In this document: positions 8,918 through 17,548 of the stretch, piece after piece
How positions within the stretch are numbered: the first letter of the stretch is position 1
Layout: the number at the start of each line of letters is the position of its first letter
From: Enterococcus faecalis 13-SD-W-01
Lineage (GTDB): Bacteria; Bacillota; Bacilli; Lactobacillales; Enterococcaceae
Length of the DNA: 64,000 nucleotides
NCBI GenBank assembly: GCA_000415185.1
Contig: KE351596.1
Coordinates: forward strand, 1 to 64,000
Direction of reading: 5' to 3'
Program-made: the position numbers and the translations under genes
Notes under the pieces: generated by a model
What the model was told of the DNA's origin: nothing
The model's input: only the letters and a program-made list of their open reading frames with translations
The model's database searches: none

Positions 8918-10649
8918 GATCAAAGATGAGTTTTATCTAGATGGCAAACCATTTAAAATCGTTTCCGGCGCCATCCATTATTTTCGCGTAGTACCGGAAT
9001 ATTGGCAGGATCGTTTGGAAAAGCTAAAAGCAATGGGCTGTAATACAGTTGAGACCTATGTCCCTTGGAATGCACACGAGCCGCAAGAAGGAGAATTCCA
9101 TTTTGAAGACGGATTAGATGTAAGACGTTTTATCCAGACTGCTGAAAAATTGGGTCTTTATGTGATCTTGCGTCCTTCTCCTTATATTTGTGCAGAATGG
9201 GAATTCGGCGGCCTTCCTTATTGGCTTTTGAAGGAGCCGAAAATCAAGCTTCGTTTTGACGAGCCAGTTTTCTTGAATAAAACCGAAGCCTTTTTCTCTG
9301 CTTTATTTAAACAAGTCGTTGATTTGCAGTTTACTCACGGTGGTCCGATCCTTTTGATGCAGATTGAAAATGAATACGGCGGATACGCAAACGATCTGGA
9401 TTATATGCGAAAATTGGCGCAAATGATGGAAAATCACGGTGTAGATGTTCCTTTAGTCACTTCTGATGGACCGTGGAGTGATATGCTGGAAAATGGTTCG
9501 ATCCCTGATATTGCTTTGCCAACCATCAATTGCGGATCAGAAATCAAAAAACATTTTAAACGTCTCAAAAGTTTCCATAAAGAAAAAAAACCATTGATGG
9601 TCATGGAATTTTGGATCGGGTGGTTCGATGCTTGGGGCGATGAAGCACATCATACACGCAGCAGCGAAGAAGTTGGGCAAGAATTAGCGGATATTTTAGC
9701 AGAAGGTTCGGTCAACTTTTATATGTTCCACGGCGGGACGAATTTCGGCTTCAATAATGGCGCTAACTACTATGGAAAATTAACCGCTGATGTGACCAGC
9801 TATGATTATGATGCTCCTTTGTCTGAATGGGGAGATTTGACGCCGAAATACCACAAATTCAAAGAAGTGATTGCCAAACATCGCGAAATCCCTGATGTTA
9901 CCTTCTCAACAGCTATCAAAAAAAGCGCCTATGGAACATTACCGCTCCAACAAAAAACAAGTTTATTTGCAAATCTGGAAACTATCGGCAAAAAAAGAGC
10001 GAACAATTATCCGCTGTCGATGGAAGAATTGGATCAAGGAACCGGTTATGTTTACTATACTAGTTCTATCGGTGCTCCCAGAAAAATCGAAGACTTCCGC
10101 TTGCTGGTCTGCAAAGACCGTGCGCAAGTCTATCTCAACCAAGCCCATCTTTTCACTCAAACAGATTTAGAACTAGGAGAAAAGAAAAATTTTGAATTGA
10201 CAGAACAGCAAAATGAATTAGGCATCTTGGTTGAAAATATGGGTCGGGTCAACTTTTCCGCTGAAATCAATCAGCAGAAAAAAGGAATCACTGAAGGTGT
10301 ATTTTTCAATTCTGCGTTTCAAAGCAGCTGGACGATATATGGTCTTCCAATGGATAATCTGGAAAAACTGGACTTTGCTCTTCCTTGGCAAGAACATACA
10401 CCTGGTTTCTATCGTTTCAGTTTCCAAGCAGAAGAAATCGGTGATACATTTGTCGATTTTACTGGCTGGGGCAAAGGATTTGCTGTCATCAACGGTCATC
10501 ATTTAGGACGTTTTTGGGATATTGGTCCTCAAAAACGATTGTATGTCCCAGGTCCTTGGTTGAACAAAGGTGAAAATGACCTGCTTATTTTCGAGTCAGA
10601 AGGAAAAATCCAAGAAACGATTACCTTGACCGATCAGCCAAGTTATTAG
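8904..10649 (+). CDS. Beta-galactosidase, glycoside hydrolase family 35
   Basis: Cytoplasmic enzyme of 581 residues that hydrolyses beta-galactosides. The GH35 barrel is clear: CAEWEFGGLPYWL near residue 95, the acid/base Glu in MQIENEYGGY near 153-160, and the nucleophile Glu in VMEFWIGWFDAWG near 233. C-terminal beta domains follow. There is no secretion signal. Length and architecture resemble the intracellular streptococcal enzyme BgaC, which acts on Gal-beta-1,3-GlcNAc; that preference is not proven here. The start is ATG 8904 after AAGGAGGAG, not the weaker upstream 8883. It is the last gene of the operon and is followed by a strong terminator. Confidence 0.94.
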   Translation: MTKFEIKDEFYLDGKPFKIVSGAIHYFRVVPEYWQDRLEKLKAMGCNTVETYVPWNAHEPQEGEFHFEDGLDVRRFIQTAEKLGLYVILRPSPYICAEWEFGGLPYWLLKEPKIKLRFDEPVFLNKTEAFFSALFKQVVDLQFTHGGPILLMQIENEYGGYANDLDYMRKLAQMMENHGVDVPLVTSDGPWSDMLENGSIPDIALPTINCGSEIKKHFKRLKSFHKEKKPLMVMEFWIGWFDAWGDEAHHTRSSEEVGQELADILAEGSVNFYMFHGGTNFGFNNGANYYGKLTADVTSYDYDAPLSEWGDLTPKYHKFKEVIAKHREIPDVTFSTAIKKSAYGTLPLQQKTSLFANLETIGKKRANNYPLSMEELDQGTGYVYYTSSIGAPRKIEDFRLLVCKDRAQVYLNQAHLFTQTDLELGEKKNFELTEQQNELGILVENMGRVNFSAEINQQKKGITEGVFFNSAFQSSWTIYGLPMDNLEKLDFALPWQEHTPGFYRFSFQAEEIGDTFVDFTGWGKGFAVINGHHLGRFWDIGPQKRLYVPGPWLNKGENDLLIFESEGKIQETITLTDQPSY

Positions 10650-10676
10650 ATAGAAAGAATCAATCTCATTCAAAAA

Positions 10677-10725
10677 AAGAGCAGCCGGAGAAAAACAGTA
10701 TCGACTGTTTTTCCCAGCTGCTCTT
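10677..10725 (+). terminator. Intrinsic terminator of the galactoside operon
   Basis: AAGAGCAGC (10677-10685) pairs with GCTGCTCTT (10717-10725), with a second inner pairing AAAAACAGT/ACTGTTTTT. T-rich sequence follows on the plus strand, and an A-run precedes the hairpin, so it may also act on the convergent gene. Confidence 0.85.
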
Positions 10726-10796
10726 ATTTGTTCTGTTTTATTATCCAGCAACATAAAAATCTTCAAATCCCAACGATCTTCTACTTCCAAAGAATC

Positions 10797-11177
10797 TTAA
10801 AAAAGTGGTACGCCTTCAATCTCATATGTTCCTAAGACAACACGCATTTGTTCTGGCTCTTCCCAATGATAGCCTTCAGCAAGTTCATTTTTCTGGTTTT
10901 GCTGCGTTGCTTCAAAAACAAATAACGGAACATTTTCATGATCAATGTGGGTATTTGTCAATTCCATCAAATTGATCGTACTTACATCGATATGTACTAT
11001 ATCTTTTAAGAAATTCAGTATATTTGCCAAACCTGTTTTTCCTTCCGAAATGTTTGCTACTGCAAACTCCACCGTATCATCGATTGCATGAACCAAAAAA
11101 CGTTTTGTTCCATCCTCCAAATGCAGCATAATAGTACCAGCGACTCTTTTGTTTGCCAAAATTTCCACCTCGATCAA
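10797..11177 (-). CDS. Hypothetical protein, 126 residues
   Basis: I do not recognise this family. The protein is acidic and soluble, with no membrane segment or signal peptide. The frame is clean and the next coding frame upstream is on the same strand, 63 bases away, which encodes an S1-domain RNA-binding protein. The apparent start is a TTG at 11175-11177 with only a weak upstream purine stretch; a GTG at 11166-11168 is an alternative. The C-terminal half (PLFVFEATQQ and YHWEEPEQMR) faintly recalls the end of NUDIX proteins, but no NUDIX box is present, so I do not assign a function. Confidence 0.7.
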   Translation of the reverse strand: MIEVEILANKRVAGTIMLHLEDGTKRFLVHAIDDTVEFAVANISEGKTGLANILNFLKDIVHIDVSTINLMELTNTHIDHENVPLFVFEATQQNQKNELAEGYHWEEPEQMRVVLGTYEIEGVPLF

Positions 11178-11239
11178 CTTGTTCTATTGCTTTCAAAGAA
11201 ATTTTAGCATATTTTCTGAAAAAATACACTTCTTAATTC

Positions 11240-11614
11240 TTATTTTTCTCGAGCTTCCAATTCTGTTAATGCTTCTTTGATCCATTTTGGTAATTGTTCT
11301 TCGATTGTTCGGAATCCGATTTTCTTGTTTTTATTTGTGTAGTATCGTTTTCTCCGATGCGGGATCGTTGGTGCATTTTTCTCCAATGTTCTTAGCGATA
11401 AACTGATTTTCTTTGTGTATTCGTCAATATCGATGATTTGAACGGTCACAGGTTGTCCAATCGTCAAGATAGCATGGATATTTTTAGTATAACCAGATTG
11501 TACTTCAGAAACATGGATCAAGCCTTGTGTTTCATCATCCAATGAAACAAATGCACCATAAGGTTGAATGCCGGTTATCTTGCCATTAATGATTTCGCCA
11601 ATTCTATAATTCAT
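11240..11614 (-). CDS. S1 domain RNA-binding protein, CvfD/YugI (GSP13) type
   Basis: Protein of 124 residues with a single S1 RNA-binding domain at about residues 1-75, including GAFVSLDDETQGLIHVSE and the closing KKISLSLR. The C-terminal tail is basic and contains the RTIEEQLPKWI segment seen in this family. Members bind ribosomes or RNA and affect translation of particular mRNAs and stress tolerance. The start was set at the second Met (ATG 11612-11614) because GAGGGAAG lies at proper distance; the longer frame to 11641 lacks a site. Confidence 0.88.
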   Translation of the reverse strand: MNYRIGEIINGKITGIQPYGAFVSLDDETQGLIHVSEVQSGYTKNIHAILTIGQPVTVQIIDIDEYTKKISLSLRTLEKNAPTIPHRRKRYYTNKNKKIGFRTIEEQLPKWIKEALTELEAREK

Positions 11615-11702
11615 CTGCTTCCCTCTCTTCGCATAATTCATTATACTGTAAATGTGTTGAAAAAAGAAGTTTTGAAAATGAATTAAACAGGAGGCAGCTT
11701 AT

Positions 11703-12872
11703 ATGACTGATTTTGACCAAGAGATTTCCAGAAAGCACACTAGCTGTGTCAAATGGGATTCTATCGCAGAAACATACCATGCAGAAGATCTTTTACCATT
11801 GTGGGTGGCGGATATGGACTTCCAAGCGCCTAAGCCCGTCAGAGATGCTTTTCAACAGATGATTGATCACGGGATCTTCGGCTATCCGATTCCGTCAGAT
11901 GACCTGTATCAGTCTGTGATCGATTGGGAAAAAAAACAGCACCAAGTTTCGCTGGAAAAAGAACAAATCTTGTTTTCCAGCGGTGTCTTGCCCAGCTTAG
12001 CAACAGCTGTCCAAGCATTTACAGAAGTCGGCGACAGTATCCTGATCCACGATCCTGTCTATCCGCCGTTTACATCGATCGTTGAATCAAATCAGCGCAA
12101 AATCGTTCGAAGTCCATTACTTGAAAAAGAGGGTCATTTCGTTATGGACCTTCAAGATATGGAAACAAAAATCAAAGAAAACCAAGTCAAAATGATGATC
12201 CTATGCAATCCTCATAATCCTGGCGGCCGCGTTTGGTCAAAAGACGAGCTTCAAACCCTCGCTGAATTGTGTAAAAAATATGAGGTACTGCTGTTATCAG
12301 ACGAAATCCATCAAGATTTGGTGCTTTTCGATAATCACTTTACTTCTATATATACACTTGATCCTGCATTTTCGACATTCACGATTGCTTTTACTTCCGC
12401 AACAAAAACATTCAACTTAGCAGGAATCAAAAGCTCTATGGCTTTGATCAAAGATCCAGACTTGCGGGAAGCATTTAAAAAACAGCAAATGATCAATCAG
12501 CACCAAGAAGTAAATTCGTTTGGACTTGCCGGTACACAAGCAGCCTATGCACACGGTGAAGAATGGCTAAAAGAATTACGCAGTTATTTAGAAGAAAACA
12601 TTTTGTTAGCAGAAAACTATTTTGCAGAACATCTTCCTCAAGTGAGATTTATGAAGCCAGAAGGAACATACTTGGTTTGGCTGGACTTTTCCGGCTATGC
12701 AGCATCCGATCAAGTTTTACAAGACAATCTGATCCAAAAAGGAAAAGTCGTTTTGAACCCTGGAATCGCGTTTGGACCTGCAGGACATCTTCATATGCGT
12801 TTGAATGTGGCCTGCACAAAAGAAACCTTGTTGGACGGATTGCACCGTATCAAAAAAGCATGCACGGAATGA
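11703..12872 (+). CDS. MalY/PatB-type aminotransferase (cystathionine beta-lyase family)
   Basis: PLP enzyme of 389 residues of the aspartate-aminotransferase fold. PLWVADMDFQAP near the start and CNPHNPGGRVW are hallmarks of the MalY/PatB branch, and the PLP-binding lysine is in SATKTFNLAG (about residue 237). Enzymes of this type split cystathionine or cysteine to homocysteine or pyruvate plus ammonia. The ATG at 11703 follows CAGGAGGCAG. It stands alone between its own promoter region and a strong terminator, so nothing in the context narrows the substrate. Confidence 0.88.
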   Translation: MTDFDQEISRKHTSCVKWDSIAETYHAEDLLPLWVADMDFQAPKPVRDAFQQMIDHGIFGYPIPSDDLYQSVIDWEKKQHQVSLEKEQILFSSGVLPSLATAVQAFTEVGDSILIHDPVYPPFTSIVESNQRKIVRSPLLEKEGHFVMDLQDMETKIKENQVKMMILCNPHNPGGRVWSKDELQTLAELCKKYEVLLLSDEIHQDLVLFDNHFTSIYTLDPAFSTFTIAFTSATKTFNLAGIKSSMALIKDPDLREAFKKQQMINQHQEVNSFGLAGTQAAYAHGEEWLKELRSYLEENILLAENYFAEHLPQVRFMKPEGTYLVWLDFSGYAASDQVLQDNLIQKGKVVLNPGIAFGPAGHLHMRLNVACTKETLLDGLHRIKKACTE

Positions 12873-12891
12873 TTTTTCCATTATGTATGAC

Positions 12892-12926
12892 AAAGACCGC
12901 AAAACATGTGTTTTGCGGTCTTTTTT
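12892..12926. terminator. Bidirectional intrinsic terminator
   Basis: AAAGACCGCAAAACA and TGTTTTGCGGTCTTT form a near-perfect hairpin with T-runs on both strands. It separates the plus-strand aminotransferase from the convergent cyclophilin gene. Confidence 0.9.
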
Positions 12927-12944
12927 AAGCATTTGACTCAATAT

Positions 12945-13529
12945 TTATTCTGAGATTTCGATTGTTTCGATCACAACGTCATGAACAGGACGATCTTGTG
13001 GTCCGCGCTGAACGTTAGCAATTTCATCCACAACGTCCATTCCGTCTATTACATGACCAAAAACTGTATGACGGAAGTCTAACCATGGTGTTCCGCCGCC
13101 TTTGTAAGCTTCGATGATTTCTGCTGGGAAGCCAGCACCTTCTAATTGACCAAGCATGTTTGCAGGAACATTTTCATTGTTGACGATGAAAAATTGGCTG
13201 CCGTTCGAATTTGGACCAGAGTTTGCCATAGACAAAGCGCCACGCAAATTGAATAGTTCACGGCTGAATTCATCTTCGAAAGATTCTCCGTAGATACTTT
13301 CTCCGCCCATACCTGTACCAGTTGGATCGCCGCCTTGGATCATGAAATCTGGAATGACACGGTGGAAAATGATGCCGTCATAGTAACCTTTTTTGGCTAA
13401 CTCAACGAAATTTTGAACTGTTTTTGGTGCTAGTTCAGGAAATAATTGGATATTGATATCTCCGCGATTCGTTTTGATCAGCGCTTTAGGGCCTTTTTCG
13501 TTTTCTAGATTTAATTGTGGAAATGACAT
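12945..13529 (-). CDS. Peptidyl-prolyl cis-trans isomerase, cyclophilin type
   Basis: Cytoplasmic cyclophilin of 194 residues that speeds prolyl bond isomerisation during folding. Typical motifs are [38 protein letters not shown] and a C-terminal [14 protein letters not shown]. The start was set at ATG 13527-13529 with AGGAGG seven bases upstream; the longer frame to 13571 has no site. No signal peptide is present. It is transcribed alone. Confidence 0.94.
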   Translation of the reverse strand: MSFPQLNLENEKGPKALIKTNRGDINIQLFPELAPKTVQNFVELAKKGYYDGIIFHRVIPDFMIQGGDPTGTGMGGESIYGESFEDEFSRELFNLRGALSMANSGPNSNGSQFFIVNNENVPANMLGQLEGAGFPAEIIEAYKGGGTPWLDFRHTVFGHVIDGMDVVDEIANVQRGPQDRPVHDVVIETIEISE

Positions 13530-13698
13530 AAGTGTTCCTCCTAATTTTTGATTCCTTCTTATAATAACCAAAGATAACCAAAATTACCATGATTGATTCT
13601 TGGAGAATGCGACTTGTTAATATTTTTTATAAAGCATTCGCAGTACAAGAATTCTTTTTTGATTTCTGCTATAGTAAACGAGACAGGAGGAATTTTTA

Positions 13699-14691
13699 AT
13701 GGAAATTTATGATATTACGATCATCGGAGCCGGTCCAGTTGGGATGTTTGCTGCTTTTTACGCTGGGATGCGCAAAGCGAAAACCAATATTATCGATAGT
13801 CTGCCCCAGTTAGGCGGTCAATTGGCGACTCTGTATCCAGAAAAATATATTTACGATATTCCGGGCTATCCTGCAGTCAAAGCCAATGAATTAGTCGGCA
13901 ATTTAGAAAAACAGCTGACTACTTTTAATCATACATTCCACCTTGAAGAAGAGGTCCTTTCTATCGTACGTGATGAAGACATCATTGAGATCACAACGAA
14001 CAAAGGTATCCACTATTCCAAGGCCGTGATCCTTGCTTTAGGTAATGGTTCATTTCAACCAAGAAAATTAGGGTTGGAAAATGCTGAATCTTTTGAGACA
14101 AAAGGTTTGGATTACTACGTCAACGATTTGATGAAATATGCAGGGAAAAAAGTTGCGATTGCAGGCGGCGGCGATTCTGCCATTGACTGGGCGCTGATGC
14201 TGGAACCCATTGCCAGTGAAGTTTATTTAGTCCATCGCCGCGACAATTTCAGAGGGCATGAACATAGTGTCGAAAGATTACAGGAATCTTCCGTCTCTAT
14301 CATGACTCCTTATATCATTGATGAATTGATGGAAGAAAACAACTGGTTATCTGGTATCCAATTGAAGAAAGTAAAAACAGATGAAACAGTTTCCCTTTCT
14401 GTGGATCATTTGATCGTCAATTATGGGTTTACTTCCAATTTAGGTCAGCTTTCTTCATGGGGATTAGAAAGCAGCCGCAATGCTATTGCTGTTCGTTCGG
14501 ATATGTCTACATCCATGCCTGGCGTATATGCTGCGGGAGATATTTGCAGCTATGATGGAAAAGTCAAATTGATCGCTACAGGATTTGGTGAAGCTCCAAC
14601 TGCTGTAAATAATGCCCTTCATTTCATCAATCCAAAAGAACGGACACAACCTGCACACAGCACAAGCCTGTTCAATAAAACGATTCAATGA
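13699..14691 (+). CDS. Thioredoxin reductase-like ferredoxin/flavodoxin-NADP+ reductase
   Basis: FAD enzyme of 330 residues. The FAD site is GAGPVGMFAAFYAG at residues 9-22, the NADPH site is AGGGDSAIDWAL at about 156-167 followed by HRRDNFRGHE, and the second FAD contact is YAAGDICSYDGK. The redox-active CxxC of true thioredoxin reductase is missing between the two domains. This places it with YumC-like ferredoxin/flavodoxin-NADP reductases. RBS ACAGGAGG precedes the ATG. The phosphatase-like gene that follows has its own RBS and is separated by 35 bases, so the two may be co-transcribed. Confidence 0.9.
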   Translation: MEIYDITIIGAGPVGMFAAFYAGMRKAKTNIIDSLPQLGGQLATLYPEKYIYDIPGYPAVKANELVGNLEKQLTTFNHTFHLEEEVLSIVRDEDIIEITTNKGIHYSKAVILALGNGSFQPRKLGLENAESFETKGLDYYVNDLMKYAGKKVAIAGGGDSAIDWALMLEPIASEVYLVHRRDNFRGHEHSVERLQESSVSIMTPYIIDELMEENNWLSGIQLKKVKTDETVSLSVDHLIVNYGFTSNLGQLSSWGLESSRNAIAVRSDMSTSMPGVYAAGDICSYDGKVKLIATGFGEAPTAVNNALHFINPKERTQPAHSTSLFNKTIQ

Positions 14692-14726
14692 TAAGATGAA
14701 AAAAACGGATCTACAGGAGGATGAAT

Positions 14727-15236
14727 ATGGTAATCAAATCAACGACTTTAGAAGAAAAAGCGCGCGATTTATTAAAAGAACGCGGTGTCGGCGTTCAAGA
14801 TATCGCGGAGCTTGTCATGTTTTTACAGAAAAATTATATTTCTGATCTTACACTTGAAGATTGCATGTCCAGTGTTGACAGCGTTTTGACAAAACGTGAA
14901 GTCCATAACACGATCATCACTGGGATCCAGCTAGACATCTTAGCCGAAGAGCACAAGTTGATGGCTCCTCTGCAAAATATCATTGAAGAAGATGAAGGCT
15001 TGTACGGAATCGATGAAATCTTGGCGTTATCTATCGTGAATGTTTACGGATCGATCGGTTTCACCAACTATGGTTATATCGATAAAGTAAAACCTGGTAT
15101 CTTAGAAGAATTGAATAGCCACGAAGGTCCAAAAGTCCACACTTTCTTGGATGATATCGTCGGTGCAATCGCAGCAGCTGCGGCAAGCCGTCTAGCGCAT
15201 GCCGAACCGGAAAAAAGAAGTCGTTTGACACAATAG
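14727..15236 (+). CDS. Phosphatidylglycerophosphatase A-related protein, YutG family
   Basis: Protein of 169 residues resembling the PgpA/YutG family. Supporting segments are LLKERGVGVQDIAELV near the start, DEILALSIVNVYGSIGFTNYGYIDK in the middle and FLDDIVGAIAAAAASRL at the end. PgpA removes phosphate from phosphatidylglycerol phosphate; the soluble YutG branch lacks the membrane part and its role is less certain. The start was set at ATG 14727, six bases after AGGAGG; the ATG at 14721 abuts the site. A palindromic repeat element begins immediately after the TAG stop. Confidence 0.85.
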   Translation: MVIKSTTLEEKARDLLKERGVGVQDIAELVMFLQKNYISDLTLEDCMSSVDSVLTKREVHNTIITGIQLDILAEEHKLMAPLQNIIEEDEGLYGIDEILALSIVNVYGSIGFTNYGYIDKVKPGILEELNSHEGPKVHTFLDDIVGAIAAAAASRLAHAEPEKRSRLTQ

Positions 15237-15385
15237 AGGTTGTGAACAAAGCGTTTTGTCCCGAGCACCAAGTAGGTACTGTTCGACATCGAATCCTTTC
15301 ATTCTTCGTGTTTCACAGCATTAAGACTCTTTTCAAATTGGAAATAGCTTTCTATATTTTCAATTTGAAAAGCTTATTACCGCAG
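15235..15385 (-). repeat. Palindromic 3'-end repeat element, copy A (partly degenerate)
   Basis: The element starts at the stop codon of the preceding gene with AGAGGTTGTGAAC. It contains a hairpin whose arms are CTTTTCAAATTG and CAATTTGAAAAG, and an inner core ATAGCTTTCTATATTTT. The core is the reverse complement of the AAAATAT-RRRAAGCTATTT core found in the copies at 41015-41379 and 61441-61619. The far end is not preserved. The copy is read here in the orientation opposite to the boundary motifs at the other sites. Confidence 0.65.
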
Positions 15386-15395
15386 AGAAAAAATT

Positions 15396-15437
15396 AAAAA
15401 GGATGCAAGCAAAAACGTTGCTTGCATCCTTTTTTCT
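15396..15437. terminator. Bidirectional intrinsic terminator
   Basis: AAAAAGGATGCAAGC pairs with GCTTGCATCCTTTTTT around a short loop. T-runs on both strands end the plus-strand phosphatase-like gene and the minus-strand yut cluster. Confidence 0.9.
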
Positions 15438-15448
15438 ATCTTTTTTAT

Positions 15449-16087
15449 CTATCCTTTTTTCAGTTCCCTTTTCCCTGCGAAAATCACGAGGGCAAACAAA
15501 AGCTCTAATACAATGAAAAACAGGACAAAACTATGCATAAAAAATTGTTCCGGCAGTACATTGATAATTGGATCAGTTGCTGGATTAAATAACCAGTCAT
15601 CATTATTGAACAATAACTCATGAAAAACAATAAAAAAACGATCAAAGCCGATCAACATAAAAAATCCGATGAATACTGGCACTGCCATCCCGATTTGAAA
15701 TGGACGGATCAGCCGCCAGAATCGTTTTTCTTTTTTTGATTGGCGCAAAAACAAGATACTTGGAACAACCGTAACCAGAAAAACAGCATAGTTGAACAAA
15801 AACAGCAGCTTGACTTCATGGAAATGATGCAATCCGCTAGCCGACATCGGAAAATCAGGCAAAGATAACGTCTGCTGGAACGGATTGTTCAAATACATCA
15901 GCAGCTTGTCATAGTTTTCCAAAAGCTGTTCTTTCCCTAAAATCGTATAATCTAAAATGTTCAAATGCTGGATATCAAAAACATACAAAGGGCGAAAATT
16001 GATTGCAATCCCAATAGACAAACTAATGATTGTCAAAAACAAGCAGATGATCCCGCCATATTCCACCCATTTCTTGTTTGTTTTCAT
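15449..16087 (-). CDS. TIGR01906-family integral membrane protein
   Basis: Membrane protein of 212 residues with about four hydrophobic segments (near residues 10-32, 96-118, 132-152 and 185-205). The extracytoplasmic part carries FPMSASGLHHFHEVK. It matches the TIGR01906/DUF1461 family, which has no known function. It starts one base after the HAD phosphatase gene stops. The order yunD, yutD, yutF, TIGR01906 is widely kept in Lactobacillales, so this is the last gene of that operon. Confidence 0.86.
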   Translation of the reverse strand: MKTNKKWVEYGGIICLFLTIISLSIGIAINFRPLYVFDIQHLNILDYTILGKEQLLENYDKLLMYLNNPFQQTLSLPDFPMSASGLHHFHEVKLLFLFNYAVFLVTVVPSILFLRQSKKEKRFWRLIRPFQIGMAVPVFIGFFMLIGFDRFFIVFHELLFNNDDWLFNPATDPIINVLPEQFFMHSFVLFFIVLELLFALVIFAGKRELKKG

Positions 16088-16088
16088 C

Positions 16089-16853
16089 TTAAATATCCCA
16101 CTCGTCTAATGTGTCTAATACATAGGTCGGAGCAGTCGGCAAAGAAGAGACTTCCGCTTTCTTCGTAAACCCGGTCAATACGAGCAATGTATCGATCCCG
16201 TTTTGGATACCTGCTTGGATATCGGTCTCGTAATTGTCCCCTACCATAATGACATCTTCTTTTTCAAAGCCAAGAACATCCACTGCTTTATCCATAATGA
16301 TAGATTCTGGCTTGCCAATAAAAATAGGCGGCGTTTGTGTCGCTGTTTCTACAAATGAGATGACAGATCCGGCACCAGGAAGCAATCCGCGTTCTGTCGG
16401 TATGTTTTTGTCTGGATTCGTTCCGATAAATGTTGCGCCTTTTTGGATCGCTAATGTTGCGGTAACAAATTTTTCATACGTCACATTATTGTCTAACCCA
16501 ACGATCACATAATCCGGTTCCTTTTCTTCCCATTCAAAACCGGCAGCCAAAACAAGGTCGATCAATCCTGCTTCTCCGATGATAAAGACTTTTTTCCCTT
16601 TTCCATCAGCAAGCATAAAATCAATCGTCGCAAGTGTTGCAGTATAGATCACTTCTGGCGAAACATGGATGTCAAATTCATTTGCTAGCCGAGCCGCAAC
16701 GGTTTCTGGACTTTTTGTCGTATTGTTCGTCAAAAATAAAAATGGCAGTTGTTTTGCCTGAAGTTCTTCCACAAATTTTTTACCAGCTGGGATGACTTCG
16801 GTACCGCGATAAATCGTTCCATCCAAATCAATTAAATAACCTTTATATTTCAT
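16089..16853 (-). CDS. yutF: HAD-superfamily phosphatase, TIGR01457/YutF (NagD-like)
   Basis: Cytoplasmic phosphatase of 254 residues. HAD motif I is LIDLDGTIYRG with the nucleophile Asp9, motif II is FLTNNTTKSP, the conserved lysine is in IFIGKPES, and motif IV is IMVGDNYETDIQAG. The cap and length fit class IIA NagD-like enzymes, which act on small phosphorylated metabolites. It follows the yutD gene after four bases and should be co-transcribed with it. Confidence 0.9.
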   Translation of the reverse strand: MKYKGYLIDLDGTIYRGTEVIPAGKKFVEELQAKQLPFLFLTNNTTKSPETVAARLANEFDIHVSPEVIYTATLATIDFMLADGKGKKVFIIGEAGLIDLVLAAGFEWEEKEPDYVIVGLDNNVTYEKFVTATLAIQKGATFIGTNPDKNIPTERGLLPGAGSVISFVETATQTPPIFIGKPESIIMDKAVDVLGFEKEDVIMVGDNYETDIQAGIQNGIDTLLVLTGFTKKAEVSSLPTAPTYVLDTLDEWDI

Positions 16854-16857
16854 CTAT

Positions 16858-17511
16858 TTACTCTTCTCTTTTCCTTATTGTAAAACTTGCTTTGCTTTTT
16901 TCTTTCGTTGAAGCGGTTTTTGGCTGCTTCTCTGTTTTTTCTTGGTCAGGTTTCCGCTTTTTGATTACTGCTTTTTTTCGATTTGCTGGTGCTTTCTTCT
17001 CTTCGATATATGCAGGTGCTGAATTTGCAGTATTCGCTGTTTTCTTGCGTTTACGGCGTGCGTTGGTTTTCTCTTTCTTTCCGCCGATACGTTCGATCAC
17101 AAAATAAGCGCAGCCGAAATTACAGTATTCATATAGATAATCCTCCAGCGAGTCGATCCGCTGTTCTGGATGTGCTCTTCTGTTATCTGCACGGAAAAAT
17201 CCTTTTAAACGAAGCTGTTCATAGCCCCAATCGCCGACGATATAATCATAACGCGCTAACACTTCGCTATAGCGTTCACCTAATTTTTCAAGGTCGAATC
17301 CTTCTCGATGATCTCTTACCAGCCGATATTGGCGCTCACCCACTAAAAACGTATGCTCATCTAAAGGTGTGACCCGTTCGCCTTTTACTTTTTCCGGTTT
17401 TGGTTCTTCGACGATTTCTTCTAAAACGGCAGTCAATTCATCCGTTACTTGATTTGTTTCTTCTGATTGTTTAAGATCGTGTACTCGCTCATTTTTTGGT
17501 TTACTAGACAC
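16858..17511 (-). CDS. yutD: YutD family protein with a long basic tail
   Basis: Protein of 217 residues. The YutD core covers about residues 50-150 (EHTFLVGERQYRLVRDHREGFD, YDYIVGDWGYEQLRLKGFF and YLYEYCNFGCAYFVIER). Residues 150-217 form a Lys/Arg-rich low-complexity tail, and the N-terminus is acidic. The core family has no firmly known function; the tail suggests nucleic acid contact, which is inference. It sits between the yunD and yutF genes as in other Lactobacillales. Confidence 0.87.
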   Translation of the reverse strand: MSSKPKNERVHDLKQSEETNQVTDELTAVLEEIVEEPKPEKVKGERVTPLDEHTFLVGERQYRLVRDHREGFDLEKLGERYSEVLARYDYIVGDWGYEQLRLKGFFRADNRRAHPEQRIDSLEDYLYEYCNFGCAYFVIERIGGKKEKTNARRKRKKTANTANSAPAYIEEKKAPANRKKAVIKKRKPDQEKTEKQPKTASTKEKSKASFTIRKREE

Positions 17512-17548
17512 GCTTTCACCACCTATTCTGTTTCATTATACCTTGTTT

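Noticed and set aside
13699-14691. Thioredoxin reductase (trxB)
   Set aside because: The overall fold matches, but the redox-active CxxC motif is absent, so the ferredoxin/flavodoxin reductase type is the better call.
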